Below, piece after piece: positions 11,097-21,817 of a stretch of 64,000 nt of DNA. This stretch comes from Isochrysis galbana (Eukaryota; Haptophyta; Isochrysidales; Isochrysidaceae), in assembly GCA_018136815.1 (NCBI GenBank), contig CM030934.1, positions 4,289,587-4,353,586 of the forward strand, read 5' to 3'. The position numbers were made by a program, and so were the translations under genes. Within the stretch, counting starts at the first letter, position 1. Each line of letters starts with the position of its first letter. The notes below the pieces were generated by a model that was not told the DNA's origin, did not search any database, and was given only the letters and a program-made list of their open reading frames with translations.

Positions 11097-13050
11097 GGAG
11101 GAGGAGGATCTCTTGGAGCAGGCTACACGCGAGGGGTGTGGCAGAGTGGCAGACAGATAAGGGAAGGGGGGGGGGGGACCGAGCCAACCGGTGCTGGCCA
11201 CCGTGCCCCTATCGTCATCACAAGCTTCAGCTTCGTCCTCACCGACGGTTGCGACGCCAGGGGGCTTCACATTTGGGCCGGCCCCGTCCGTTCCCATTTC
11301 GAAAGTGAGCCCTGTTTTCAGTGTCCAGCACGACAGAAACGACGAGTCCGAGTCCGAGTACAAATTAACGTCACCGCGGAGTCCGCGGTCGACCACCGGC
11401 GTTCCCACGCCACCCCATCAACCGAGAGCCATGGAGGAGCTGGCACAGCCGTCTCCTAGCCCCTCTCAAGTCGCCGAGTCTTCCGAATTCGAGTCCGAAT
11501 CCACCGTAATTTCAGCGGTCCATCCACCCGCTAGCCCGAGCCAAGTCCTCCGAAGAATGCTTCGCATTGCAGAACCACTTCGGCCACTACCCACACCTGC
11601 CGCTGCCGCAGAGCCACCACTCTGGCCTCAGCCTTCCCCGCAGCCGGCTTCTACGACAGCCACGTCCCTTCTTTCGCCGGCGCCGACCCCGCCGACGACA
11701 GATTGCAACGAAGTCGATGCCTGGCCCGATTCCTCTTCCGACGTGACCATGGAGAGTGACCACAACTCCCTTGCACGTCGAGGAACGGCCGCCTCCCAAA
11801 CCGAGCTTCTACGCCCATTGAGCCAGCCCAACCGAGTCTCTAAGCCATGCCCTTCACGCCTCTCACCGGTGGTGTCGCGGCCGCGGCGTCCGTCGCCGCA
11901 ATCCGACACCCCACCTCTCCGAGTTCGTTCGTCGATCCCGTCCTCCGAGCCCGTCTCCACGTCGTCGATATCCGAGTCTTCTTTCATTCGTCCTACGTCG
12001 CCGCAGCCACCGGTTGCAGCCTCCAAGCACTGCCTGCCTCTCGATACCACTGCCACCGCCATCATGCGCGTGGCAGCGATCAATGCGTCCGCGATCCAAT
12101 CCTTCGATTCCTCTCGAAACAACTCCGATGTCGGCACCCGTGATGATACCCCGTCACCCGCTCTCCTCCACGCTCTCGCATCTCTTCGTGCACGAGCGAG
12201 CGGCTCTACGGTGGTATTACCTCGGCACCTCACGGAGGCAGCCCAAGAGCTTCGCCCCAGTCGCCTGCCACCACCTCCCACAAGCCTCCTCCCGCACTTC
12301 CGCGCCCTCCGTGCGTCATGCGTCGTGCGTCGATCACCATGCCCGTATTCCCCCCCGAGGAAAGCTCCATGAGCTCCCCGCAAGAACCGCATTCCGCGCT
12401 AGCTGCCGGCGCGCCCTCGCAGGCAATCACCAAGAGTGAGATGAGCCCTGCGCTGACAGCCATGGGCTAGTACTTTGTCTTCCTCGCCAAGCGACTCGGT
12501 CACCGCACCTACGAGGAGATCCGCAGCCCAGGCCTCAAGTTCTGCGAACACATGGGGGAGGGCATGAGCGGCGCCATCCTGGCGATGCTGCTCGCCACAG
12601 CCTCCGGTATGGGCCGTGGATGTGGAGACTTCCCACTTCCGCGTGGATTTGGCCAAGGAACGCTACCCGTCGATGTGGGCACTCATCGAGCCATACATGG
12701 GCCGTTGGTGCAAGGCAAACCTCATGCTCGTCGGCGACTACTCCGACGAGTACGACAAGATCCCAAAGACCAACTGCATTGGAGACGAGGCCGCCGTCGC
12801 GTACCTCTGCATGGAATACATCACGGCGGTCGCGTACGCTGAAACGAGTCCCATGGTGCAAGTGCGCCGAGCAGCTGGCAAACTCTATATGGAGAACAAG
12901 AAGGCCGTCCTCGCACGCATCACGGACCTCGCCACCCAAGATCAGCCAAGCGACATCGTCGCCTGCCAGCAGAACGACAACATCGACAATAGGATCGAGG
13001 ATGAGGGGTGCGAGAAAAAGACGAAAAAGAAGAAAACTCAGCCTGCGTAG
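10861..13050 (+). pseudogene. Decayed multicopy gene (Ser/Pro-rich N part, conserved C part), copy 1
   Basis: Open pieces in several frames line up into one broken gene. 10861-11046 starts MARPRRIQMVEEEEETT and runs into a GAC/GAT microsatellite. 11191-12372 is a Ser/Pro-rich disordered stretch. A shifted frame then carries MRRASITMPVFPPEE, and after an in-frame TAG (12468-12470) YFVFLAKRLGHRTYEEIRS. A further shift near 12604 leads to ETSHFRVDLAKERYPSMWAL, GRWCKANLMLVGDYSDEYDK and CIGDEAAVAYLCMEYITAVA, ending with a Lys-rich tail and stop at 13050. The stretch 12689-13050 recurs at 56380-56745, so this is a dispersed gene. A transposon-end-like motif follows at 13221. No known domain was recognised. 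Codons in the open parts are GC-rich and coding-like, so decay looks recent. Confidence 0.55.
11018..11106. repeat. GAC/GAT/GAG trinucleotide microsatellite
   Basis: About ten GAC, then about sixteen GAT (interrupted once), then GAG units. It lies in the N-terminal part of the decayed gene, and its expansion may have caused one of the frame breaks. Confidence 0.95.
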
Positions 13051-13220
13051 CGTGTGTGTGTGTGTGTGGGGGGGGGCTAACACGTGAAAATGCACTGAAA
13101 GGTATGCAGTCTAATGGTTGGAATATTGATCTGCTCAAACTACCTCCATCCTGGAGGGCATGAGCGGCGATGCTGCTCGTCACAGCTTGACTGAAACTAG
13201 TCGTGGAATGCTTTCTGATG

Positions 13221-13243
13221 CCCACAATTGACGGAACGACACC
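13221..13243 (+). repeat. Transposon-end-like motif
   Basis: CCCACAATTGACGGAACGAC plus ACC is identical to the tip of the inverted repeat at 62749-62771 and close to the reverse complement of 53620-53642. It lies 170 bases downstream of the decayed multicopy gene, in the same relative orientation as the right-hand end at 62.7 kb. Confidence 0.65.
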
Positions 13244-13606
13244 TTGTGTGATGTGTGAGTGTGAGAGATGAGAGATGAGAGATAGCACAACGCGCGTGCT
13301 CCCTCCGCTCCTCCGCTAGTCGCCAGCCTCTCACTCCGCCCGTTTACTATTGTAAACGGGCCTCCGAGGGCGGCCTCCGTATGACCCTCGCTCGATGGTC
13401 GCCCCCGACCCAGAGTCCAGACTGCTTGTCACCCCCAATTTTGTTTCACTTGAGAGAGAGCCCCTTCCCCGGTCCTCCTTTTCTAAGAATACTACGAGTA
13501 TCCCCCCCCCCCCCCCGTCCATGGTAACTCTGTCCACATCAATCTCAAGCTCTCCCTCCTAGCCCCCCATTATGATCTCATTAGGCCACGTCAACCGCGA
13601 CGCGAG

Positions 13607-15021
13607 ATGCCGCGCAGCACCGCCCTGCTCTGCCTGCTACTCTCCGCGCCCGCGGCGGCGCAATTCGGTAGGCGCAACCGGCAGCAGGCGGAGGCGCAGG
13701 CCGCTGCTCCCTCCGATGTCGACCTCGCGATGGCTGGATGGGAGCAGCTTGGCAGGAACCCCGAAAGGATGGCCGAGGTGATGGAAGGTCTGAAGGTCAG
13801 CGAGAGAGGAGTGGGGGGCGGGGTTGGGGAGGAGGGGGAGAGGAAGGGAGGGGGAAGGAGAGGTGTACAAGGCGAGCGAGAGAATGCGAGGGCGAGGGCG
13901 AGGGGGCGAGGGCGAGGGGGCGAGGGGGCAAAGGCGAAGGCGAGAACAAGGGGGCGGGGGCGAGGGGACGGGGGAGGGCGAGGGCAAACACGAGGGCGAG
14001 GGACAGGCACAGGAATCGACACACGGACAGGGACCGTGTTCGCGGGCGGAAACAGGATCAATGATATGGAGAGGGACAGGCAGGGAGGTGTATGGAGGAA
14101 GAAGGGGGGGGGGAGCAGGTTGGGAAGTTGGTTTAGGGGGCGAGAGCGAGATTGCAGTGGATCGAAAAGATAGGCCTCGATTTTAGCGCACCACGCGAGT
14201 GCAAATTTATACCCGTGTGAATAGTAGCGGGCTTGCCATCGAGAGCTTTTAACCTGCCTCACGCCGTGCCCCTATCAATCTGCAGGACCCTGAGGTGATG
14301 GCTAAGGCGCAAGAAATGCTCAAGGATCCGCAGTATATGGCAGCCGCCAAGGCCAAGCTCGCTGAGCTAGAGGCGAAGGCGAAGGCGCGAGGTCTTCTTG
14401 ACGAGAACGGCATGCCAGTTCAAGGTGCCGCAACAGCCGCTGCTATGGGCAACCTGGGCGGCATGGGCCAGGGCGCTTTCGGAGGTGCTGCTGGCGTTGC
14501 TGAGGCTGCAGATTGGGAAATCGAGAACATCGCCCGCCACAAGGCTGGCCAGCTCAACACAGCTGAGCTCGGCATGGCGCAGCTTCGCGGAGCGATGCAG
14601 GTAAGCTCACTCTACTGCCTTTCTGATTGGATGAGCTTCATGAAGCTACTCCTATCTCTCTGCCACCCTTTCTTTTTGGCCCTATCCACAGGACCCGGCT
14701 GCTATGAAGAACATGATGGAGATGCTGAAAGACCCCAGTACCCGTGCTGAGGTGGAGGCTATGATGAACGACCCAGGATTCAAGGCGCAGGCCCAGCAAA
14801 TGATGGCCGGCATAAAGGACAAAATGGCCCAGGTCACTCCCGAGCAGATGGCGGCCGTTGCCCGATCGATGGGCATGGAGGCGACGCCAGAACAAATGGC
14901 GCAGGCTAAGGCGCAGATGGCGGCCATGGGAGGAATGGGCGGCATGGGTGGCATGTCCGAGCTTGAGCGTCTTCGTGCCGAGAACGCTGCCATGCGGAGC
15001 CAATTCAAGAACGAGCTCTGA
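13607..15021 (+). CDS. STI1/DP-repeat-like protein with signal peptide, possibly plastid-targeted (3 exons)
   Basis: Exons 13607-13795, 14286-14600 and 14692-15021 encode 277 residues. Introns are GT-AG with CTGCAG and CCACAG acceptors, both in phase 0. The protein starts with a signal peptide (MPRSTALLCLLLSAPAAAQ) followed by FGRR; Phe at +1 followed by basic residues resembles bipartite plastid presequences of algae with red secondary plastids. The mature part holds helical blocks beginning with DP or NP pairs: NPERMAEVMEGL, DPEVMAKAQEMLKDPQYMAA, DPAAMKNMMEMLKDPSTR and DPGFKAQAQQMM. These resemble the STI1/DP domains of Hop and Tic40-type co-chaperones. Exons 2 and 3 both start with DP, suggesting a duplicated module. 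A GMGGMGGM stretch and a short coiled coil (SELERLRAENAAMRSQFKNE) end it. Intron 1 (490 bases) is filled with GAGGGCGAGGG minisatellite. Confidence 0.8.
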
Positions 15022-15588
15022 GGCGGTCTTGTGGTGTCGAGCAGCTGAGATTTCCTAATGACTTTTCGCAATCCGTGATGCAGCCAGAGAAGCCGATGAG
15101 CGTGGCGCTTCCCTGATGATGAAATTAGGGATGGTGCAGCTCAAGTGCATGCAACAGGGAGCTTGGAGCTTGACGTGAGCACATATGATTCAAAAGCAAG
15201 CAGGCGCTCCCGCCCATGCTGGCATACACCTTCATGGATGAAACACTCGATTGCCGTGGAATGCCAACTCTTGGGAAATCTCGGGCTGATGCTCTCTGCA
15301 ACTTCCGCGTGTACCATGGCTAGCGGGGATGTGGTGTTATGTCAATAGTACTTCTACGTGATATGCGCCGTCTCGTCGTCGACACACAAGTATAGCAGAT
15401 ATATTTGTTGCGGCTTGTGCACAGTTGCCCCTAGCATCGTCCGACGCTCTGAGTAGTTGAAGTAGGACGCGACGTTTCCCCTCATTGGCGATGCGCCCCC
15501 CTTCCCCCCCATATGAGCAACACACCACCGACCTCTTGCCCTCTGCTTCAGCGGTACCGCTAAAGAAACTTCTTAATATTCTCGCCAC
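15022..15588. other. Intergenic, no gene seen
   Basis: 3' flank of the STI1-like gene, with no supportable feature up to the repeat that begins at 15589. Confidence 0.45.
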
Positions 15589-16190
15589 AACTAAGTTTAT
15601 ACTTAGTTCAGCATGGGGGGGCGCCTCGCGTCCCCCCTCTCAGGCACCAATTCCCCTCCGGGGGGCCTGTCGGTCAACCCCAAGCTCTGCCTTCTGGCAT
15701 GAGCAGGGCATTCATCACAACAACCCAGACCCCCAGTGGGCGCGGGTCGCGAGCCGCACTCCCAGGCCCGCATGGGCCTGCTCTCGTACTGACTCCCCCC
15801 CCACCCCTGGTCGCCAGGCAGACAGGGGCCTCTGGGTGGCACCCAAGGCCAGCGAGGCGAGCGAGGGAGAGGCAGGGGGGGCCAGGGGCTGAGCCCCAGC
15901 CTCCACTGCCCCCTGAGCTGCCCTTGCTGGCCCCCTGGGTGCCCCTGAAGGACCTCTGAGAGCAGGCCGTGGCGCGCCGCATGGCGACGCGCCGCAGGGA
16001 GAGAGGTGGAAGAGAGCGAAGCGAGGGAGAGGGGGGGATTTGCACCCCCCCCGATGGAGTGTGGTGAGAAACGAGACCCGTTTGCGTTAGCAAACGGGCG
16101 GAGAGGGGCGGCTGGCGACAGGAGGAAGATGAGGAGGGGGAGACTCAAGACGCCTACGGGAACCAAGGTGGCAGGTATCTCGAGGCGCAG
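15589..16190 (-). repeat. Palindrome-ended dispersed repeat (full-size copy)
   Basis: Begins with AACTAAGTTTATACTTAGTT, a near-perfect palindrome. The interior (GCCTGTCGGTC..., GGCAGGGGGGGCCAGGGGC, GCCCTTGCTGGCCCCCTGGG) is related in reverse orientation to 31285-32090 and 45640-46100, and its left edge matches 2826-2903. Open frames inside are Gly/Pro/Arg-rich and appear on both strands, so I treat it as a non-coding mobile repeat. Confidence 0.6.
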
Positions 16191-16202
16191 TCTTTAAAAA
16201 AA

Positions 16203-16898
16203 AATACACCTGAAGATTCAGACCACCGCTGGTTTAAGGGTGTGATCTCGCATGTGCCGGACGCCCGTCAGCGCGGAGGTTGGGTGATTACGTATGACGA
16301 TGGCACGACGTTAGGTGTGTTTGATGAACAGGAGATGCGACGGGCAATCGACGCAACTGCTTTGCCTGAATGGTCATTGCTTGTGCAGCAGGTACGAGGC
16401 GCTTTTCAGTATCTCGAAGATCGGCTCAATGATCAGTGTGCCTCTCCATATCACTGCGGAGAGCAGCACCGGCGCACCGGGCTCTTGCGTGCATTCAACC
16501 CCGCCTTTGCCAATAACAAGGTGGATGCAATTTGGGTGCATCGGCTGGTCGAGATCCCTGCATTTGGCCATTTACCTTCCGTGCGACAAAGGTTGCTGGA
16601 TGAGCTTCCCGCGTACCTGGCCGCCTGTGATGGGACTACGATCGATCATTCGGAGGTCCCAACGTTCACACGGGAAGTTCTTGCTTGGTGGTCATCCAAC
16701 CACACCAAGTTCCCCACGTGGGCGAAAGCAGCAAGGATTGCGTTCAGCATGACTCCTAATTCGGCTGCGTGTGAGAGAGTGTTTTCATTGCTTGCCAAGA
16801 TGTTTGGGCCCGATCGCTCGTCTTCTTTGGCGGACCAACTTTCGGCGGCGTTGATGTTGCGTTACAACAACAACCAACGTGACAAAGTCCCAATGTGA
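16203..16898 (+). pseudogene. hAT transposase, C-terminal part, 5'-truncated
   Basis: The frame is open from 16203 with no ATG and is abutted on its left by the repeat ending near 16190. The last 80 residues are the hAT dimerisation domain: VLAWWSSNHTKFPTWAKAAR, IAFSMTPNSAACERVFSLLA and LADQLSAALMLRYN. The first part is unusual: RWFKGVISHVPDARQRGGWV followed by ITYDDG and FDEQEMRRAI looks like a Tudor/chromo-type small barrel (W-x-G-x-I ... YDDG). The catalytic Asp residues upstream are missing, so it is not an active transposase. The reading frame itself is intact, which suggests recent truncation or an unseen upstream exon. Confidence 0.8.
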
Positions 16899-17994
16899 AT
16901 GAGAATAAGTGTGTCGTTTGTAGTTTGTAGTGTTACCGTGTTGTATGTAGTATTGTGTGATGTGAATGCCTCAATGACGAACAAACATCTATTAGCACAG
17001 GCCTATACTACTACTAATGGTGCACGGGGTGGGGACCGTCGGACCGTCGGGCACGCAATGCGCGAGTACGCCGGCAGTTTTTTTGCGTCCCTAAGGGAAA
17101 CGTGCTGCGGACTGCGGACGTACTTGCCGCACGACAACTTGCGAAAAGAATTATCACAAGTTTGGGTCATCGGCTTCAAGAATCCCGCAAGTTCGGCCGA
17201 CAAGTTTGGGCGACTTTTGCTAAAAGGATTGACCTGGGCCTAGCGATGGCGGAGATGATGGTGGGGGGACCGCAGAGAGATCAGGAGGCGAGGAAAGGGA
17301 AAGGGAGGGCATCACCTCCCACTGCGAGGGTGGTGGGGGATGTCCGTCCGGAGAGGAGAAAGGGGGCAGGGCAGGCATGGTGCCCGACTCTGCAGAGGTG
17401 GGGGTGACCCCCATTGAGACGTCCTCAAGCCCGCCTGCCCGCCTTCCTCTGCTGACGGGCCTCAGCCCGTCAGCGTCTCCGAAGTCGCCTCCTCAGCCGC
17501 GCCTGCCGCCGGCTTGCCACCCTCCTCATTGCCCTCAGGCCCCATGGGCCATCCTAATTCGTCAGACGGGGCTGCAGGCAGCTATGAGGCGAGCTTGAGT
17601 TTCGCTTTTCTTCCTTGTGACTGTGACGCACGCTTCACGCTTGGTGCGTATAAGGCACGGGGTGTCCGATGGTGCGAGTGGGGGTGGGGGGGGCTGGGGC
17701 CCAAAGGGCATCGAATATCGAATATGTGTAAATGGGTGATTATTTCTGGGGTTCTACCGCTTTGCTACTTTGGCTTATTTCCTCAATCCTCAATCCTGAC
17801 TTTTTCATTTTTACACCCTTAGAAGTTAAAATAGTGTTTGAACGGGTTGAATAGCGTCCTACAGTTGGATTTTATGCCGGTTTCTCAAGCCAGTTTCGCT
17901 GTCATCCCCAGCGCACCACATGGAGGCAAAAGGCTACTTACTCCCTTGAGCGCGAATGCTCTCAATTTCCCGCGATTCAAAAAGTTTCCGGCTT
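16899..17994. other. Intergenic, no gene seen
   Basis: Flanks the hAT remnant on the left and the 3' end of the oxygenase on the right. It holds mixed sequence, including a GGACCGTC direct duplication near 17034. No convincing open frame. Confidence 0.45.
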
Positions 17995-18873
17995 CTATTT
18001 CCCGCTATTCAAGTGTTCTCGCTCGTAAAGAGTGCACTTGGACGTTGCAAGGGCTGCCGCCTCCGCACGCAGAGTGCCTGCATTGAGCACGTGACCGAGT
18101 AATTTCCGCCGCTTCGAGGCATCGCGCAACTGTAAACTACAGCGCACTCTGCCAAAGCTGGTGACAGCACTGAATGCACCCTCATCACTTCTATCCGGCT
18201 GGTGCAACAAACCCTGCCACCACTCTGGAGCCGTCAGTGGCGAATGCGTGGACAGGACCTGGTGAGGAACGTGCCCAAATGGCGCAAACAAGGCGTCCCC
18301 TGAGTGGAGGTCGGCGTGCTCGCCTCCGAACTCAAAGGTGCAGGTCGCGCCCAGCGAGACAGCCACGCCCAACCCATCCAGATTCTTGTCAACATGTTGC
18401 TTCAGAGACCCCCCGTGGCGGTAAAGAAGAGATACCAGGGAGTCATAGTTGACCGAGTCGAGCTGCTCGGCAAGTCTCGCTGTCTCCTCGGGGCTCAGCC
18501 GCTCGGGTGGGGCTGTGCGTATGTGCCGAGCCGTCTGCTGCGCCAGCGCATGCGCCCACTCCAACACGGGCACAGGCTCAGCGTTGGCATTGGTCTCGTC
18601 GGTGAACGGGTGCTGCCACACGCACAAGGGCCACGGCCTGTCCGGCGGCTGGTGCTCGCTACTCGCAAGACGTTCCCACTCATAGCTGCCTTGTGCAGCT
18701 CGGCAGAGGTCGGCGTAGAGTCGCAGCTGCTCCGTCGGGCCGAGCGCCGAGCGGATGAGCAAGGCCGCCCCGTCTTGTGTGACTCCCGCATGCAGAGCCT
18801 CGACTGGTCTGAGAACCTCGAGTCTCGAGCCGATGCAGCTGCATGCAATGAGCGAGAGCGCGGCGGCAAGCAT
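17995..18873 (-). CDS. 2OG-Fe(II) oxygenase, AlkB-like fold, with signal peptide
   Basis: Single exon of 292 residues from the ATG at 18873. The N terminus MLAAALSLIACSCIGS is a likely signal peptide, so the protein may enter the secretory route or plastid. Core motifs: YDSLVSLLYRHGGSLKQHVD (H-x-D iron ligands), VAVSLGATCTFEFGG, LHSGDALFAPFGHVPHQVL (distal His) and FGRVRCSLQLRDAS (2OG-binding Arg). The order and the Y-D-S-L segment before H-x-D resemble AlkB-type dioxygenases, which usually repair nucleic acids or modify proteins. A signal peptide is atypical for a repair enzyme, so a nucleic-acid substrate should not be assumed. Confidence 0.72.
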   Translation of the reverse strand: MLAAALSLIACSCIGSRLEVLRPVEALHAGVTQDGAALLIRSALGPTEQLRLYADLCRAAQGSYEWERLASSEHQPPDRPWPLCVWQHPFTDETNANAEPVPVLEWAHALAQQTARHIRTAPPERLSPEETARLAEQLDSVNYDSLVSLLYRHGGSLKQHVDKNLDGLGVAVSLGATCTFEFGGEHADLHSGDALFAPFGHVPHQVLSTHSPLTAPEWWQGLLHQPDRSDEGAFSAVTSFGRVRCSLQLRDASKRRKLLGHVLNAGTLRAEAAALATSKCTLYEREHLNSGK

Positions 18874-19756
18874 TGTTGCCGCCCCGGCTGGCTCGCTGGC
18901 TCTCCTAAAAACAGACTCCTTTCTCTCCTCTGTGTACGAGAGAATATTGTGTGAGACTTTCCACTTCGTTCTCCGTTCTTCTGTCCCTCTCCCCTCTCCT
19001 GCAGCAGCAGAAGCAGGAGCACAAAAAGCTCAGGAGCATCAACACCTGCAGCCACCGCCACGTCTATTCATCTGGAGGCATGAGCTTCTTGGATCGGCCC
19101 CATTTCTATTAGGCACTATAAAATCTTACCCTTTGGTTTCTAGAAGGTGCTCAAACTGCAGGAAAGCCTCCTCATGTAGAGAGCTCGGCCGGCATGTGCT
19201 TATTTTTTCAGTTGAAGCTCGTTGTGACTCGCAATGTATTTTTTTACATATGTGCGCGCGACATCGCGAGCCTCGTGCATCAGCCCCGACATGGAGAACG
19301 GGCTCTGAGTCACTCAACGCGCTTTGGCTTTGACACCCAACATCCACACGAGCTGCAAGCCCCCGAAGCTGCACACATCCCCGCTTCTTGCTTCTTGCAC
19401 ACTCCCTTCTTGAGATTGCCACAAGTATCACAACAAAGGAACAAAGGAACCCATTCCCAGGGCACGGAACATGTTGACAAGAGCACACTAGATGGCATGC
19501 CGCAAGTGATGCGCGGCGAGCTCGCTCTCGCTCTCGAAGATCGTCGGCCTTGTCGCGGGCCTGCATGGTGTAGTTAGTGCCCTTTGTTTGGGCATCTCTG
19601 GGCGCGAGGGAGGCTTGGGCTTGGCCGTGGGAGCCATGGGGAACGTTGCGGGCCGCTTCACGAAGCGGGCCGTTCTACGAGGCTCATGCCTCTGGAGTAG
19701 AGGTCGGGTAGGTAGTAGTTGGTAGTGGCGACGGGCGGTCGGGAGGGTGGCGGCCG
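18874..19756. other. Intergenic between divergent genes
   Basis: A possible small minus-strand ORF (about 19499-19636, MAPTAKPKPPSRPEMPKQRA...) ends with a run of acidic and His residues. It lacks any domain and I do not call it. A Ct/GCAG-rich leader precedes the oxygenase. No RNA gene seen. Confidence 0.4.
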
Positions 19757-20949
19757 ATGGCGTCTGACGGTTGTACGCTCTCGCTGCGCCTCTCGTGCCA
19801 TTGTGGCGCTTGCACGACGGAGGTGCGTGTGCTGCAGGGCTCACATCCGGTCCGCTGCTTCTGCACTCACTGCCGCCACTTCCACGCCGCCGCCTTCGCC
19901 AGCCTGCTGCCGGTGGTGCCCGATGGGCGGCTGGCGCTTGGCCTTGGCGCTGCCAGCTCCGTCAACTACTCTTGCGGCGCTCTGGGGCGAGTACAGCGGT
20001 ACTTTTGCGCGAGATGCTACTCAAATCTTGCTACCATTGCGCTCGGTACCGCACACGCCACCTCCAACACCTTCCTCAATATGGGAGCGCTCGAAGACGG
20101 AGATGTGGCACCAGAGATTGCAATGGGATGGGCACGACGCTTCGAGGCATGGGCGGAGAGCGAGCGCCCGCGCTGGCTCACAGCACGGCCATGGCCTTCG
20201 GTTGAGATGGGTGGACGTTTTTCACGGCCACCGCTTCCACCCGACGGCCGCGTGGCCGCCCTCACTGGACGTTGCGCATGCGGCGGCTGCGCTTACCAAG
20301 CAGATTGTGGCGAGGAGTTCCAGCTGCAGCACTGCTACTGCCGTCTCTGCCGTAAGATGTCTGGATCTGCATTCCAGACCTGGATTCCGGTACGTGACGC
20401 CCGACGCCCATGCATTTTTCAGCTGTTGTATGCTCTCTCCCATTTACACAAACCAGCACGTCAACTTTCATTGTGTGGTCATCCCAGGTGCGCCATGACA
20501 AGTTTAGATGGTTGCCAAGCTCCCGCGTCCGTCTGATCCGAACGACGCCCCATGGCCAACGTCACGTCTGCTCGGAGTGCGGCGGCATCCTCACCATAAT
20601 CTATGACTCGCAGCCCAGTGCAGTATGGATAGCTGCAGGTACGTGGAGGAGGGCCCTTGCAGCTTGCAAGATATTGGGAATTTTGAGTGTGTGCGTGCAA
20701 CGCCATGCCAGACGACTGCCGATCTGAGATAGACTGGTCGACCAATTATGCATGAGGTGACTCAATGCCGTCAATACCTCTCATTCCTCTCGCAAAATGT
20801 ATGTTGCACTAGGTATGGTTGACGATGTCACGTGGCCCGCCGACCTAGGCTCTGCATTGCGTCGCACCATACACATATGCTGCTCCTTCATGCCGGTATG
20901 GTACGTGCTCCCAGAAGACGGGATGCCGCGTATCCCATCTGCGGGCTGA
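19757..20949 (+). CDS. Tandem GFA/CENP-V-type zinc-binding protein (3 exons)
   Basis: Exons 19757-20389, 20488-20638 and 20813-20949 give 306 residues. Introns are GTACGT...CCCAG (98 bases) and GTACGT...CTAG (174 bases), the second in phase 1. Two GFA domains follow each other. The first has LSCHCGACTTEVRV, CFCTHCRHFHAAAF and YFCARCYSNLA. The second has GRCACGGCAYQAD, QHCYCRLCRKMSGSAFQTWI, then from exon 2 RHVCSECGGIL, closing with the typical IHICCSFMPVWYVLPEDG. All zinc-binding CxC and CxxC pairs of the second domain are present; the first is slightly reduced. The family is named for glutathione-dependent formaldehyde-activating enzyme and includes CENP-V. Most members are of unknown activity, so only zinc binding is secure. 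Confidence 0.85.
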
Positions 20950-21511
20950 TGCATTTCGCCGCTCCTCTTTTTCTGCATCTATTGTGGGCAGTCCTGCCGG
21001 ATGCCCTACGCCCATCCGCTCGAACAGATTCCCGCTGCCGTCTCCGCGCCTCTTCTTGCCTCTTAGACCTCAGCCCAGAACCATAGACAATCATATACCT
21101 CGTGGCCATTTGCAATGGCAGGACCGTCCATCTTGCCAACAGCCTAAATACAAATGATGTGATTATTTCTGCTTCCAAGTTGCCGCAGTAGGGCGTCCTC
21201 GTCTAGAGAAAGGGATTTCGGATTTTGAGAGACCGTCGCATTTGCTTCACTCTGAAAGCTCTCCCCGTTCAGTCATCTATTGTTGTAACCGTGATGGTTG
21301 AAATAGTCAATCTTTCTACTCACCGCTACCAGCCGTGGCAACTGCCCCTTCTCGCAATTCGCAAGCCGCAGTTGTCTCTGTCCCGCCGTTGCGATCTGCC
21401 TTCGAACGGTCCAGGCCTATCATCAGACTTGGGCTCCACCTGGACTCCCGAACATGGGAGCCGTGTTTGGGCTTGTTTCTGGGTTCTGGGCGCCCGAGGG
21501 CTATGCTCATG
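20950..21511. other. Intergenic, no gene seen
   Basis: No open frame with a domain or a clear exon signature. Confidence 0.4.
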
Positions 21512-21817
21512 CTAAACGCCCAAAGTTTGTCGCAGCTCTTGCTCGTCGCCGACCGTCGGGCGCCTCAATGACCAAGCCGTCCAGTGCTGCTCTGCCTCGT
21601 CCGCATCGTCCGGGTTCTCGTCGAAGAAGTCATTGATAAACTCGTTGACGGCCACCTCCTTCTTGTGCCGCTTCTTTATCGCCTCTACCTTGTCGAGGTG
21701 CCTCTTGCTGTCAAGATGAGTCTTCAAATTATTGCTACGAATGGAAAGCTCGACGGCGCACGCTCGGCAAAACAGCTTCGAGTGCAAAGCCTCCAAGAAA
21801 TTGCCCGTTCTAATTGA
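21512..21817 (-). pseudogene. C2H2 zinc-finger fragment, probably transposon-derived
   Basis: Open frame without an upstream ATG. It contains LFCRACAVELSIRSNNLKTH followed by LDSKRHLDKVE, a C-x2-C-x12-H-x4-H finger, and a KKRHKKE basic stretch. Fingers of this type lie at the N terminus of hAT-like transposases and CGG-repeat-binding proteins derived from them. An acidic FFDENPDDADEAE tail follows. Adjacent AT-richer sequence to 22083 is open in another frame (VIMYVVIKASEEAIELCDR) but unassigned. It could also be one exon of a real gene. Confidence 0.4.

Noticed and set aside
10943..11308. ORF with poly-Asp and poly-Met
   Set aside because: Produced by the GAC/GAT microsatellite; no conserved content.
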